Source of the DNA: Membranipora membranacea
Taxonomy: Eukaryota; Bryozoa; Gymnolaemata; Cheilostomatida; Membraniporidae
NCBI GenBank assembly: GCA_914767715.1
Contig: OU612071.1
Coordinates: forward strand, 24,487,681 to 24,551,680
Direction: 5' to 3'
Length of the DNA stretch: 64,000 nt
Shown: positions 47,815 through 59,954 of the stretch, piece after piece
How positions within the stretch are numbered: the stretch's first letter is position 1
Layout: each line of letters opens with the position of its first letter
Notes under the pieces: generated by a model
What the model was told of the DNA's origin: nothing
What the model saw: the letters and a program-made list of their open reading frames with translations, nothing else
The model's database searches: none
Translations under genes and position numbers: made by a program

Positions 47815-48010
47815 GTATCAGTTTTAAGATTAACCAGTATAATTTAATATTAACCAGTAACATTAAATTATAGAGTGTTTTATATATAATATTAAATATT
47901 AGATGTATATTATATATTAGATATATATTAATATATTAAATATATCATATATAATATTAAATATTAGAGTGTTTGTCATATGTAAGTATAGGTTTTAATA
48001 TTAACCAGTA
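47815..48010. repeat. AT-rich low-complexity block with short direct repeats
   Basis: Repeated TTAATATTAACCAGTA words at 47830-47860 and 47995-48010, and two copies of ATATAATATTAAATATTAGA about 70 bp apart. Confidence 0.7.
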
Positions 48011-49950
48011 ACCCACATAGTAAAAAGGTTTTGTTGAATGATACCACTTCTTTCAGCTGAAATAGAATCATCAGAGCATCCGATTTTCAAGTGTTTCGTA
48101 TATTAGTGTACGATAAAAAATTGTACATCTAATACCAGCCCATGATGGGTTCTCTTCTACGTGGAATATAGACTCTGTGTCTCATTGCATGACATGACAT
48201 GACCAGAATTAGTTGAAATGTTCACGCCACACACATTTAGCAGAAACTTATGGTTCAGATATGCCAATACGTCAACATTTGACAGAAAATTGATGAAGAC
48301 ATAATCTGCATAAAGCGATAGCCGGAAATATTTTGCCAGATATCAGGAAACGTGTAAGGTTGGATGTTTCCAGGTTATACAGTTAAGTTTCACTGAAAAC
48401 TTTGCTGCTTCAAAATAGCTCATAATATCCTTTTATTATGGATTTCAATAGAGAGTTAAATAAATCATACTGCGATGGCGGACAAATTTGATAAGAAATT
48501 AAAAAAACACAGATCTGGATGTGGCCACTTTATCCTACAACCCAAGTTAATACAGCCTTGTCACGCGGCTACTTTTTCTATTTTGAATAGCCGAGTGACA
48601 ATACGCGTTAATCAATACACCAGCTGTGCAATGAATATTCTGTGCATCACAGTTCCTGAACAGATCCATCCTCTTGGTTACCAAGCCAAGTGCAGTGTCA
48701 TTTCCAGATAGCTATCCAATAGAATACTTGATATGTTAATTATAATCTCACAGCAATCAGTAACAGTCAGAGACGGACAAAATGTTTGCATTTTTGCTTG
48801 TTTATAATGAGAGATATATCATTGTCTAAAACATAAAAACTTGCATCAACCAGCTCAAATCATCATTTATGTGTCTCCAAAACAGATTAAAACATCTAAG
48901 CTGCAGTTGTCAAAACAGAAATAAAAATATCAAAAGTCTCATGATCCAAAGTCTTAAAGCTCCTGAAAACCCTCTTAACTTCATAGTCCTCAAAAAGCGG
49001 AGTGGAAAGCTCTTCAAACGATTTTCAGCTAGCTACAACCTTGCTTACAGGTAAAGCAATGAGATATAAACTACAAAAACAATTTCTAAAGCTGATCTTC
49101 AATAAAATCCTTTGGTAACAGTCAACTGCAACAACACATGAATTCTCTTTTCTCAATTTTGTGAAAAACCTTGCAATTGACAAAGAATTTCAGTCCATTC
49201 AAACTTGACAGCTCTAACACAACGTTGTCGAAATTTGCTGATAATGCAGAATTAGAGCAAAAACCAATTCAGTAAACACTGGGAGATCAAGCTGGAGACA
49301 AGATGAGCATGACTTGTATAATATGTATCCAAGATAAAATTCAGCAGCAGTGTCATATCAATTAAAAACCTCTAATAGTCAGCACAAACAAACGTTACTT
49401 GCCAAGTCAGAGCACATAAGGTGAAACAGGTGCTGATCAGAAATCTCCGATGGCTGTAAAAAGCTGAGTACTTATTGCCAATACTCCTCGGTACACCACT
49501 GAAAATATTCTTAGATAAATTTAAGAAAACATTTGAAGTTTACTGCGACATTATTGAGCTTTGGCTATTGTTGTGCTTTAGTTTGAATATGAAGTCATGA
49601 TGTTCATTATTTTGTGAGTTCCTATCAAATACTTCTAAAATGTCAATAATGTACCATTTTTTACAGCTCTATAGGATTTGTATTTTCACAATCTCAATGC
49701 TATAACAGTCCAGCTGGATGTTTTATATAGGTCAGTGGTTCCCAGGTACCTAAATCAACTATGTTACAACACACTCCTCTGATTCATCAGGGGTATAATG
49801 AAATTATACGAGCTGGTGTCATCTTTGAAACTGGTATTTCATCTACAGGTGAAAAAGATACAACAATTGTTTACGATCAGTGAAGCCAAAATTACATATA
49901 CACCCTAGATCTTGAATCGATAGAATTGTCGATGGTTGATTAAAAAAACA
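48011..49950. other. No gene recognised
   Basis: The 78-codon frame at 48475-48711 and the 61-codon frame at 48869-49054 show no motif. The first lies after ATGGCG and has 5 Cys but no recognisable pattern. Confidence 0.35.
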
Positions 49951-49954
49951 GTGT

Positions 49955-50035
49955 TCCAAACCGGTGATTTGAACCCACAACCTTCAAAACTTTATCGTTA
50001 TGGCAGACCGGCGCTCTAACCAACTGTGCCACCTC
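49955..50035 (-). repeat. tRNA-like SINE head
   Basis: The minus strand has TGGCACAGTTGGTTAGAGCG (A box) and GGGTTCAAATCACC (B box) with a long insert between, Ser/Leu-like. Ends do not pair. Confidence 0.55.
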
Positions 50036-50226
50036 CTACTCCTGCCCGCCATATGTGACGCCATTCTATAAACTTGCATTTACTACATTCTTTTTCCGTT
50101 AGCTTTTTATTTTATATAAGCCATCAGTGAGAGCATTGTTATAAAACGATTGTTCTTGACATTACTTCCATTAGACATCATTAATTGGAGATGTAATTAG
50201 GTTATTTAATTTAAGCTGAGGCTAAA

Positions 50227-50627
50227 GGCTGGTTCACATTGTCCCAGATTACACTGGGATGCCATCCCAGATGCTTATCCCAGATGGTCCGAGTCTTATG
50301 TTAACATTATAAAATTCATCTCAGACTAGCAGTTAGGTTTTTGTCTGGGATAGTGCTGGGATGATGTTCACATTGTTTAGGATCGTCCCAGATCGACCCA
50401 GATGATCCCAGATCATCCAAATGTCTGGTTCACATAGCACCCAGATGCAAAATGAGTCTGGGTCCGTCTGGGAGGGCATGGGGAAAGTTTGACGCTTACA
50501 AACTTTCCCGATACTGTCCCAGACGGACCCAGACGGACCTAGACAGTATGGGATTGGTGTCATTTTCATGTTCACATTGACTGGGATGGCTATCTGGGAT
50601 GGTCGTCTGGGACAATGTGCACCAGCC
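50227..50627. mobile_element. MITE with CCCAGA/TCTGGG subterminal motifs
   Basis: The ends are GGCTGGTTCACATTGTCCCA and, inverted, TGGGACAATGTGCACCAGCC, giving a 21-bp inverted repeat with one mismatch. The interior is packed with CCCAGA and TCTGGG words in both orientations (e.g. GACGGACCCAGACGGACC) and has a second palindrome (GGGAAAGTTTG ... CAAACTTTCCC near 50480-50510). The flanks read ...CTAAA and ATAAG..., so a 3-bp TAA duplication is possible but not clean. No coding sequence. Superfamily not assigned. Confidence 0.75.
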
Positions 50628-51204
50628 ATAAGATTATTTCTTAAAACAAGCTGAAAGATAAAACCAAGATAACATAACCTTCTCCTTGTAAGCTATACAT
50701 AGCAGCTCTCAATTAGCTTTCCTATTAGCCAGCATAGCATAGCTTCTATTGTTGAAGTAACCAGTTCTCATAATGTTATCATTTACTAAAGTTTACCTTC
50801 ACTTAGATAATGAATTCAATGCTTCTCTGTTTGGATTATTGAGGACTGGTGGCGCAGAGTTTGACCTGCTCAGTTGAGGATTGATCTAAATACACTGCAC
50901 TGCTTGTGATTCTCTTTGAGGTGGTGAGTTGTTAATATCGTATCTCTTGACTGCGTAATTCTCCATCTGCAGCATACAATGCCAACGACGTAGGGTTTTT
51001 TGTATTTCTATTTACTCAATTGACTAAACAGGTGTTTTAGTCTACTTTTATGAACAAATTTTTTTTTGCGGCATAGATTAAACAAAATGTTTCCTTAGGC
51101 ACCTCTGATCTATTCATTAAAAATAAATGCTTTACATGTTTAATGATCAATAATTACTGGTACAACAATTGATATTGAGCTTGATATTGCCCTTTTTATT
51201 TTCA

Positions 51205-53616
51205 GATAAACTTAGAAGTTTCCATTTAAACATCTGCTCTCCTGAGCGACAACGCAACAGTAACAGCATGATATCTGTAGTCTTATTATGACGAAAAATG
51301 AGTATCGAAAACGATGAATAATATTTTGCAAGAGGCAACACCAATATAGTAAGTTGAACTCATCAGCTTTCAGAGACCATACTGATGTAAAAATCCTTGT
51401 CAAGACTATCCTACGCGATCAGTTTTCTTTAAAATCTGAAAAACTTTGCTATGAAAACGTGTACAAAACATGAAGGCGCTCACCTCGATATAGTAAGTTG
51501 ATTATCATTTATACCTCTTGTTATACTTTAGATTGTTCCAGTCTAAAACAATGAATGTGGAATTGTTATAAGGTCTGTACCAGCAAGCAACGAGTTTACA
51601 AAGGCCACCAAGGTCACCAAGAAAAAATGCCCCCCAAGATGCTGATATTGATGACACAGACAGCAGCCAATATGACAAGGTCAGTGTTGCGTTTTTGTTT
51701 CAACAACTTGTGATCTGACCGGTGAAAATTGTTGCGTTCAACCAGTTTGTCATTTATGTCATAGGTTATATGTTGTGAGAAATTCTCTTCTGTTGAATGG
51801 GTTGCAAACTTGTTTAAAAATTCAGTTATTCTGGCCTGTAAATTGATAAACAGCTGACCATAATAAACGCTTGATCTAACATTTCAACTCTTGTGACATT
51901 TTGTATAGAGGCAACTCAAACCAAACACTAAACTCAATCCCACAATTCACCTCTTTACCGTTATACCAGTATTATTTTGTAAATCCTACAATAAGTTTAT
52001 TATAAGAGTAATACACATATTTGTCAGAATTTCTGTTGGTGTCCGGTTCTCTGATGTTGTGGTTATCCCTAGCTGAAACTTTAGCTTAAATTTCAGGTAA
52101 TGAACAGTTTTTGCTAATGGAAAAGGGCCAGATGTGTGATCAGAGGTTTTGTAAACTTGGAAGGTCTTGGCAGAAGACGCTGTAGTTACAACTGAACCAA
52201 TTCAGCAAGCTGAAAACTCCTGTCTACTCTGTCTGCTCTCTGCCCTCATTTTACAACACTCTATGCAGGTGAGAAATTTGTTGCCACTATTCTTTTCATA
52301 AATGTATCAATGTGCTCTTGTGCGTCTCACACAACGGTGAACTTTTTCACATTAAATTTATATCAATAACAAAGAATAGGACCTTGATTGTCCAAATTCA
52401 GGTCTTGTGCCATAAAACCATGCTGCTCATGCTTATATTGCTGTGTTGAAGATGTTTTTTTTGGCATCATCCTCATAAAATAGTGATTAATTTAAAGTCA
52501 TGATCCTGATGCCACAAGGTTGAGAATCCAACGTACTGTAAACAATTGTTCTTTGCTAGAATATGATTTAAAATATAAACACGTGGCTGGTCACTGCGAT
52601 TATTCTCATGCTAAAATAAAATATCCTATGCGTCTGCAGCTTTCCTAACCATAATTTTTTGATTTCTTTCAGCGCAGTATTCCATATCTGAGTAAGAACA
52701 TCAAGCTGTTAACTGGTAGATAGTTGGTATCAGCTTTCAACTTACCTACTGCCTGTTCGTTATGTGATGGACAGCAATACAGATTTAAACGACAGGTAAG
52801 CATATATCAATTAGTCTACTCAAACCATTTATTTTACATGAATGGGGGGTACAAATCTGACCCTCAGCAGGTGTATGGCTTTTCTGGACCACAGTTCTCA
52901 TCTTTAATTGGGTCACAAGTTCAGAATCTAGAGAAGCTGACACTTGTAAACTTTTGTCAAGCAGCTTGCCTGGATTTTTGAAGATTGTTACTGGGACGTC
53001 AATCAATGCATTACGTGAAAGCTGCAAGATACATAGTTTGATTTAGATCCTGACACAAAACTTCATACTGATCTATAAATTCATATCAATAAGTCTACTC
53101 AAACCCTCAAAGACTTTCTAGCTCAATCAATGCTTGTTTAAAGCTCCCCTGCTTTTACTGTAAAATGTAGTGCTCGTATCAGCTTTATGATATGCTTTAG
53201 GCTTTATCTGTCTTGAATTGTATACCACATTTTGTAGTCAAAAGCACAATCATCAGAGACATTCAAGTTTGCCTTGGAGATGTTATTAGTAACATGTGGC
53301 TTAAATACATATGTCAGATGTGTGGTCATATAATGACTGTAGAGAAAACTGAGACACTGCAACTTCACCCCACACAATACTTATTTATTATATTATTTAA
53401 GTTTCATAACGGTATGGGGTAGCTTTGCACACAGAGCTTCAGCTCCACAGACCCTAGATATAATAATTTGCTCATGCCAAGTTTGATTGCCTTGACAAAC
53501 CAATGTTTCCGTCTTTAATCATCAAGGGTTCCTGTCACTTTAATGTTATAGGTCAATCTGGTCGTCAGCTTTCATCGCCCAATTTCAAATCAAAATTTAC
53601 AGTTTCCGTTTTTTTT
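51205..53616 (+). repeat. Tandem segmental duplication, unit 1
   Basis: Starts TTTTCAGATAAACTTAGAAG and alternates with landmarks shared with unit 2: CAGCAGCCAATATGACAAGG at about 51661, TGTTGGTGTCCGG near 52030, TGTCTGCTCTCTGC near 52227, a CTTTCAG|...|GTAAGC block at 52672-52798, and CTTTGCACACAGAGCTTCAG near 53423. Splice-like borders are conserved between units, yet the enclosed frames are not open in both, so this is either a decayed repeated gene or a non-coding transcript. Confidence 0.7.
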
Positions 53617-54346
53617 CAGATAAGCTTAAAAGCTGCAATTAAGAACCAATATACAGCTGATCTCCTGTGCGACGAAAATTTTAACAGTTACCACATCACA
53701 TCAGTGACATTCAAAGAACGAGGAAAGGCCATGGAAGAAGGGAAGAAAATTTAGTATCAAAACCTATTGACTAATTTCCCTAGGCAACACAAATTCAGTA
53801 AGTTGATCGCATCACCTTTCAAAGACGATAGTAGTTTCTGATGTAAAAATCTTTATCATGACTATCATTTGCGATCAGTTTTCTTTTAAATATGAAAAAC
53901 TTTGATTAGAAATTGTCCACAAAACATGAAGAGCGTACTGTGCTATATTGAGATGATTGTCATTAACACAAGGTATATTTTGGTTGTTTCAGCCCATCAC
54001 AATGAAGATGGAGCTCTGTTCCAACAAGTTTTAACGACAATCAAGCAGAGATAAGGGCAATTCTGAATTAATATCTTGCAGTTCCTGGTATGTTATGCAC
54101 AAGTACAAAGGCCACCTCAAGATGCTGATAACACAGACGGCAGCCGATATGACAAGGTGAGTTTTGTTTTTCTCGTAACAACTTGGGATCTGACCGGTAG
54201 AAGCCATTGCAGTTGAGCCAGTTTGTGTCTTAGGCTATGTGTTATAACAAATTCTACTGTTGAATGAGTTGCAAACCTGTATAAAAAATTTAGTCATTAT
54301 GGTCTGTAAATTGATAAAATGGCCATAAAAACGCTGATTATGAAGG

Positions 54347-54903
54347 ATTGTTAGAAAAGCTTAAAGACTTTGTTTGAGGCTGCTCTTTTGTATCACATCT
54401 TATTCTCCATATTTTATTCTATCATGTGAGCGATTTTCAGCTTTAGAATCCAAATATTGAGGAAGTTATGGCCTCTCAAACTTCCAGGGTGATTGCCTTC
54501 AATCGGCATTGGGAATAAGCGGATGTTTCCCCTGGGGTATGTCACAACCATAGACATGTGACATAGACATGAGTTGTTTGTTAATACACTAATAATCACA
54601 TAATAATTGATGATCAAAATTCAGACCTGAGTGGGAATCGAACCCGGGTCTCCATACCTATGGGCAACGACGCTACCATCACGCCACTTGGACCAACTAC
54701 ATTACCTAATTGTGACGCACCCTAGGGATTGCCGGCTGATTTTTACTGCCGATAAATTGCCGTCACCTTGGAAGTTTGAGAGGCCATAACTTCCTCAATA
54801 TTTGGATTTTAAAGCTGAAAATCACTCACATGATAGAATAAAATATGGAGAATAAGATGTGATACAAAAGAGCAGCCTAAAACAAAGTCTTTAATCTAAC
54901 AAT
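54347..54903. mobile_element. Palindromic MITE enclosing a tRNA-like segment
   Basis: Arms of about 140 bp: the left side runs ATTGTTAGAAAAGCTTAAAG ... GAGGAAGTTATGGCCTCTCA and the right side is its inverse, ending TTTAATCTAACAAT. Unit 1 of the tandem duplication reads straight through at the matching place (AAACGCTTGATCT...), so this is an insertion. No clear target duplication. Confidence 0.75.
54626..54693 (-). repeat. tRNA-like segment within the palindromic MITE
   Basis: The minus strand has AGTGGCGTGATGGTAGCGTC (A box) and CGGGTTCGATTCCCAC (canonical B box). The T arm is intact but the acceptor stem is not complementary. Confidence 0.6.
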
Positions 54904-56354
54904 ACTCAGCATTGAAGTTGAATTTTAGTAAGCATTTTATATATGCTCTTGTATTTATGATGACATAAACTGCTAAATAAAACATTTAAACTTTTGTGGC
55001 ATTTTGTATTGGGGCAACTCAAATCAAACATTTAAATCAATCCCACAATTCACCAGTATTATTGTGTACATCCTACAATGAGTTTATTATAAGAGCTGTG
55101 CACACATTGGTCAGAATTTCTGTTGGTGTCCGGACCTCTGATGTTGTGGTAATCCCTAGTTCAAACGCTAATTTAAATTTCAGGTAATGACCATTTATTG
55201 CTAATAGAAAAGAGACAGTGTTGTGATCAGAGGCTCTACTTATTCATGAAGTTGCAAAAAAACTGATGCAACTAGCTGAAAACTCCTGACTACTCTGTCT
55301 GCTCTCTGCGATTATTTTACAACACTCTATGAACGTAAGAATTTTGTTGCAGTATTATTTCCATAAATTTTCACTGAGCTCTTATGCTTCTCACACAACA
55401 ATAATTTTTTTCTCACTTAATTTATTACAAGAACTTCCCAACACGACCGTGATTGTCTCAATTCAGGTCTTGTGCCATAAAACAATACTACTAATGCTTA
55501 TATAGCTGCGTTAAAAATGTTGTTGTTTTTTGCATCATCCTCATAAAATGGTAATTTATTTAAAGTCATGATCCTGATGCCACAAGCTTGTGGATCCAAA
55601 GCACTGTTATTTTCTATAATATGAATTAAAATATGAACACGTGACTGGCCATTGTGATAATTTTCAAGATACGTAAACTATCGTATGTGTCTGCAGCTTT
55701 CTGATTAAAATTTTTTTTTTTTCTTTCAGCACGATATCAGAAGTCTGAGAAAGTGCATAATTCTGTTAACTGCTGGATAGTTTGTATCAGCTTCCATCTT
55801 ACCTACTGGTTGTTTGTTATGTGACGGACAACAAACAGATTCTAACGATCGGTAAGCCTATATCAATTAGTCTGCTTAAACCAAACCCTCAAACAACTTT
55901 TGAGACCAATCAATGCTTGTTTAAAGCTCCCTGCTTTTACTGTAGAAGGTTTCAGCTTCATAATTCAGCCATTGAATTCCATATCTGAAATAGCATTATA
56001 AGCTTCCTTTTGCCAAACATTGGGCTTGCAAAAATAGCCAGAATCTAGTAACATTCTATACAAGCCTGAAATCATTGACGCTGAAAGCATTTTGTTACTG
56101 TTCACAGTTTTATAAAGAATGCAATTTCCAAGCTTATATTATTCATGCTAGTAGGGACGGCCAATCAGTTTGATGTCAGATGATCTGTGTTGAGCTTTCT
56201 AGCAGTATGATGTTATGATATTTGGCCTATTTGGCTTTATCCGTCTTGAATAATATGCCACATTTTGTAGCCATAAGCACCAACTTTTGGAACATTCAAG
56301 TCAACTGTGGAGATGATATTAGTAACAGGTGGCTTAAATGTATATATTATGAAA

Positions 56355-56414
56355 GATAGCCTGGACAGGCTGTCGGGGGGGGGGGGGGGCTGTCGACAGC
56401 CTGCCCAGGCTATA
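56355..56414. repeat. Hairpin with a poly-G loop
   Basis: ATAGCCTGGACAGGCTGTCG and CGACAGCCTGCCCAGGCTAT form 20-bp arms around a run of more than ten G. It sits in unit 2 where unit 1 reads through (AAATACATATGTCAGATG), so it is an insertion of about 65 bp. Confidence 0.8.
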
Positions 56415-56722
56415 TGACAGATGTTTAGCCTTATAATGACAACATGAAGCAACTTGATAGAGTTACCCCACACAATACTTATATTTTATTATGTAAGTAA
56501 AGTAATTGTATGGGGTAGCTTTGCACACAAAGCTTCAGCTCCACAGACCCTAGATATAATAACTTGCTCAGTTGCCCAGTTTGATTGCCTAGACAGACGA
56601 ATATTTTCATCTTTAATTATTAAGGATTCCTGTCACTTGAATGTTATAGATCAGGTCAATCTGGTCGTCAGCAGTCATCAACAAATATCAGATGAAAAAT
56701 TTACATTTTAACTTTTATTTTC

Positions 56723-57450
56723 AGATAACCTTGAAAACTGCACCTGCACTCCTGGGAGACAACGGCAGTAACAGCATCACCTCAGTGACACTCAACCAGG
56801 AATCTAATAGAAGTAGGGAGTAGTAAGGAAGACATTATGAAGAAGATTTAATATCAAAACCTACACACGGCTATTTTCCCGAGGCAAATCGAATTCAGTA
56901 AGTTAAACCCTGCGTCTTCCAAATACTATATTGGTTTTCGAAAAAATACGAATGATTGATTTTCTTAAGTGAGCAAAGGACGATAGAAATTGAGGGTGGT
57001 TCAAGTACATTGATATTTATTGTTGCGGGTATGTTTATCAGACATTTTGTTACACTTTAGATATGTTTTGATACAGTCCATAATGATGAGATTGAGTTGT
57101 GATGAGCTCTGAACCAACAGGTGCCTTCAGGGTTTTAAACAGCTTCCAAACAGAAAATAGGGCAATAAAGTCTGAATACAGATCTCACAGTTTTAACTAA
57201 GAATACTGGTATACCATGTACAGGAACGGTCAACGCCTCAAGATGCTTATGTTTATAACACCAATATGTCATAATGAGAGTTGTGTTCTTCTCTCAACAA
57301 CTTGTGATCTGACCTTTAAAAATTGTTGCGGTTGAGTCATCTTTATGTTAAATGTTATAGGAAAATTCTACTCCGCTAATGAATTGCAAACTTGTTTCAA
57401 AAATCCATATATTTCATACTTGTTTCAGTTTCAGATTCTGTGAAGTTTAT
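56723..57450 (+). repeat. Tandem segmental duplication, partial unit 3
   Basis: Begins TTTCAGATAACCTTGAAAAC and shares ACTTTAGATATGTTTTGATACAGTC-type, CAAGATGCT and CAACTTGTGATCTGACC text with units 1 and 2, in the same order. It then fades near 57450. The first block in this copy translates as LKTAPALLGDNGSNSITSVT before a stop. Confidence 0.65.
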
Positions 57451-57769
57451 TTATACATTCGGCAAAATGAGAATAATAAAGTTGTATGGTTACATTACTT
57501 AAAAAATGGACTCGGAAAATGCAAAACATAGATAAAGTTTATAAACATAAAATTGCAAAGGTTGTATGTCAAAATAAGGCATCATGGTTGGAAAAAATGA
57601 TTTGGTACCTTTTTGAGTCTTGCAGATCTAAGTTCAGAAAATAGCATTATGACGAGAGGATGTACTTCTGCTGTGTATATGTATGTACATATTTTCTATT
57701 AATTTTCATGATAAGATTGGTTGCTTTCCTGAGTGCTCCGTTCTAAAATATAGGCATAAGAATTCTCAA

Positions 57770-58360
57770 TAATAAATGAGTGAGAATAAGTATAAAATGA
57801 GTTATGAAAAGATAGAGTTTAACAGTCTTGATCTTAAACAGAATTTTCTGGCATTTACTCTGTATTTTGGCACACAGTATGTACCAGATGGCAATTTTTC
57901 GAAGTCTATGATAGTGTCTAGTCCACAGCATTTCATACGCAAACATTTGGTTTTGAAAGCTTTGTTGTATACTCCGCTGATGTTTGTACTGGAGATTTGG
58001 TGTTGGCTTAGACGAAATGCTACAGTGATGGTGTGGTTGTACTGTTTCATGTCATCTTGATTTAAGTGTCCATAGATTATGGATAGATGGTAAGATAAGG
58101 ACACTTTCTATAAATATGGTGTAAGCTAGCTGAATTGTGGTTGCGATGACATTGAGGTAGGCTAATTGTTTCACGATGAATAATCTTTTGTTAGACTTCT
58201 CCACTAGCTTCAATGTATGGTGTTAAGTGAGAGTTTTCTTTCCAGTGTTGTTCCGAGGTGTTTGTACTCATTAACTCTCTCTATGTCTACGTCATTGATA
58301 GTAAGTTGTATGAGATCAGGGTGATCTCGTTTATTACAGAAACTAGTTCTTTTGTCTTTG
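57770..58360 (-). pseudogene. LINE (L2-like) reverse transcriptase C-terminus
   Basis: On the minus strand: DVDIERVNEYKHLGTTLERK, then (frame change) WYGHLNQDDMKQYNHTITVA, then ISGVYNKAFKTKC and LPSGTYCVPKYRVNARKFCL. This order matches the end of L2-like LINEs: 'V-x-x-f-K-Y-L-G-t', 'WyGnl', 'l-L-P-S-G-R-R-y-r-v-P-x-x-r-x-x-R'. The open part is 57802-58104. Confidence 0.6.
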
Positions 58361-58380
58361 ATGAGTTGATTTCATATTAC

Positions 58381-58572
58381 TCAACTAAAAATTTGGTACT
58401 CTGGATCATTTTCTATTTTATTAAAATGTCTCTTGCTCAGATAGAAAATCAATTCAGATAAGGTTTGAAAAGAAAAAATTATCAGCCTTTCCTCATAGCT
58501 ATGGGCTGGAAAAATAGTTCTTGAAGCAGCCCTTTTAATTCTTTCTAAAGAAGATTTATCACCATCTAGCAA
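58381..58572 (-). pseudogene. LINE (CR1/Jockey-like) C-terminal fragment
   Basis: KSSLERIKRAASRTIFPAHS followed by YEERLIIFSFQTLSELI fits the 'LE-x-i-Q-x-R-a-x-r-i-I...S-Y-e-e-R-L-x-x-l-x-l-x-t-L' block. It is of a different lineage from the fragment just below it, and homologous to 13195-13430. Confidence 0.6.
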
Positions 58573-58599
58573 AAGTGAAAACCAAACTGCAATGCATAA

Positions 58600-59950
58600 G
58601 TTAAAATTGATCGTAAATGTTTGCCAAGTAAAAATTATTCAACCTTTTTTAATTCATTCAATACTTTCAGTTGACACATCGAAAACTACATCGCATATAA
58701 ATGTAGTGTTAAAACATGGGTCTAAATTGGAGTTATGCTTTCGCTGTTCTATTATTCAAGTGTTAAAGATGGGATTATTATTTTAAGTATCTGCCAAGTC
58801 AACAACACATTGTCAAATCTGTGGCAAGCAAAATTGTCAATACATGGAAAAGTGTAGTATGAAGTAGCCCTTGACTGAAGTTGCAGCAGTTACTGATACT
58901 TTATTGATAACAATGGCTGATCTAAATAATGCATAAAATAATGAAATATATTACATATAGCCTGACCAGATAAATCTTTGGGTCATTGAAACCTCGAAGC
59001 ATCAAATATGTGTACAATTAAAAAGTTGGATACTATTAATGGCTGTACACAAATTTCAGATAAAAAGGAAAAGAAGGCATATTGATTGAAGGATTTAAAA
59101 GCACAATTGTTTTTTCAATTGAAGGAACAAAAAATTCCCAGCATACTGGACAGCTTTGTACTTCTGTATGAAATCTGCCAATGGTACATAATACATTATA
59201 TCAGACAGTTGTCGGTATAAACATCCTGCTGTTGCCTGACTAGAACCTAAATCTCTCTCTTCAGTCTTCATACCGCTTGCAGTCAAAAATCAGTCTCCTT
59301 GTTCACTAATATGATGTTTTGCGCTTTATAGTGTTTCCCATCTGAGGTCGCAATCGATTCCCCTGCTTGACTTTTTCCTTCCATTCAGTCACTCCTCCGC
59401 TAACGCTGTCCAGAGAGGTTAATGGTTGGTCTGCTGGGAACTAAAACGGCATTACAGATCAGTGTCAGCATAATTATGTATAAAAAATTAAATTAAAGTT
59501 CAAGCATTAAGGATAGTTGACTTTTTAGATTAACTGCAAAATCGAAGTGGGCATGGTTACACGATCTCCAATGACACAACCAAAGGTCTGCTGACCACAC
59601 TGATCAAATGATATACTAGTTGGTATTGGTTTATTTTCACTTATCTATCAAACCAAGGTTCGATAACTTTGAAATGCCGTGCTCGTTTTACTCAATATAA
59701 ATGTTGTCATTATTAAAAAATCTCATATAAAACTGAAAAAAAGTTTTTTGAGCATTCCTGGGTTTGGGAAATTTCTGGACGGTATTTAGTGCATACATTA
59801 TTAGCAGCGGAAGATCTCTTGAAATTATTAAAACTAATGCGACTAAAAGTGGATGAGAGTGGCTACTAGCAAAGCTGCTGGAAAATATGAAATCATTGAG
59901 TGGCGAAATAGAATGGAAAGCTAATATCTAACAAGTTTGTTTAATCATGA
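58600..59950. other. No gene recognised
   Basis: Separates two LINE fragments on the minus strand. No coding content supported. Confidence 0.35.
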
Positions 59951-59954
59951 AGTA

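Larger units (their letters stand above)
53617..56722 (+). repeat. Tandem segmental duplication, unit 2
   Basis: Aligned with unit 1 from TTTTTCAGATAAGCTTAAAAG onward (landmarks at about 54140, 55125, 55295, 55727-55850, 56520). It is longer because of an inserted palindromic MITE at about 54347-54903 with extra flanking sequence, and a poly-G hairpin near 56355-56414. The enclosed frames do not match those of unit 1. Confidence 0.7.

Noticed and set aside
47815-48010. Satellite DNA
   Set aside because: Only two or three copies of short AT words; low complexity rather than an array.
48475-48711. Small gene starting ATGGCGGAC
   Set aside because: Good start context but no recognisable motif, splice context or homology; could be chance at 78 codons.
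54626-54693. Functional tRNA gene
   Set aside because: Canonical B box and T arm, but the acceptor stem does not pair and it sits inside a palindromic MITE.
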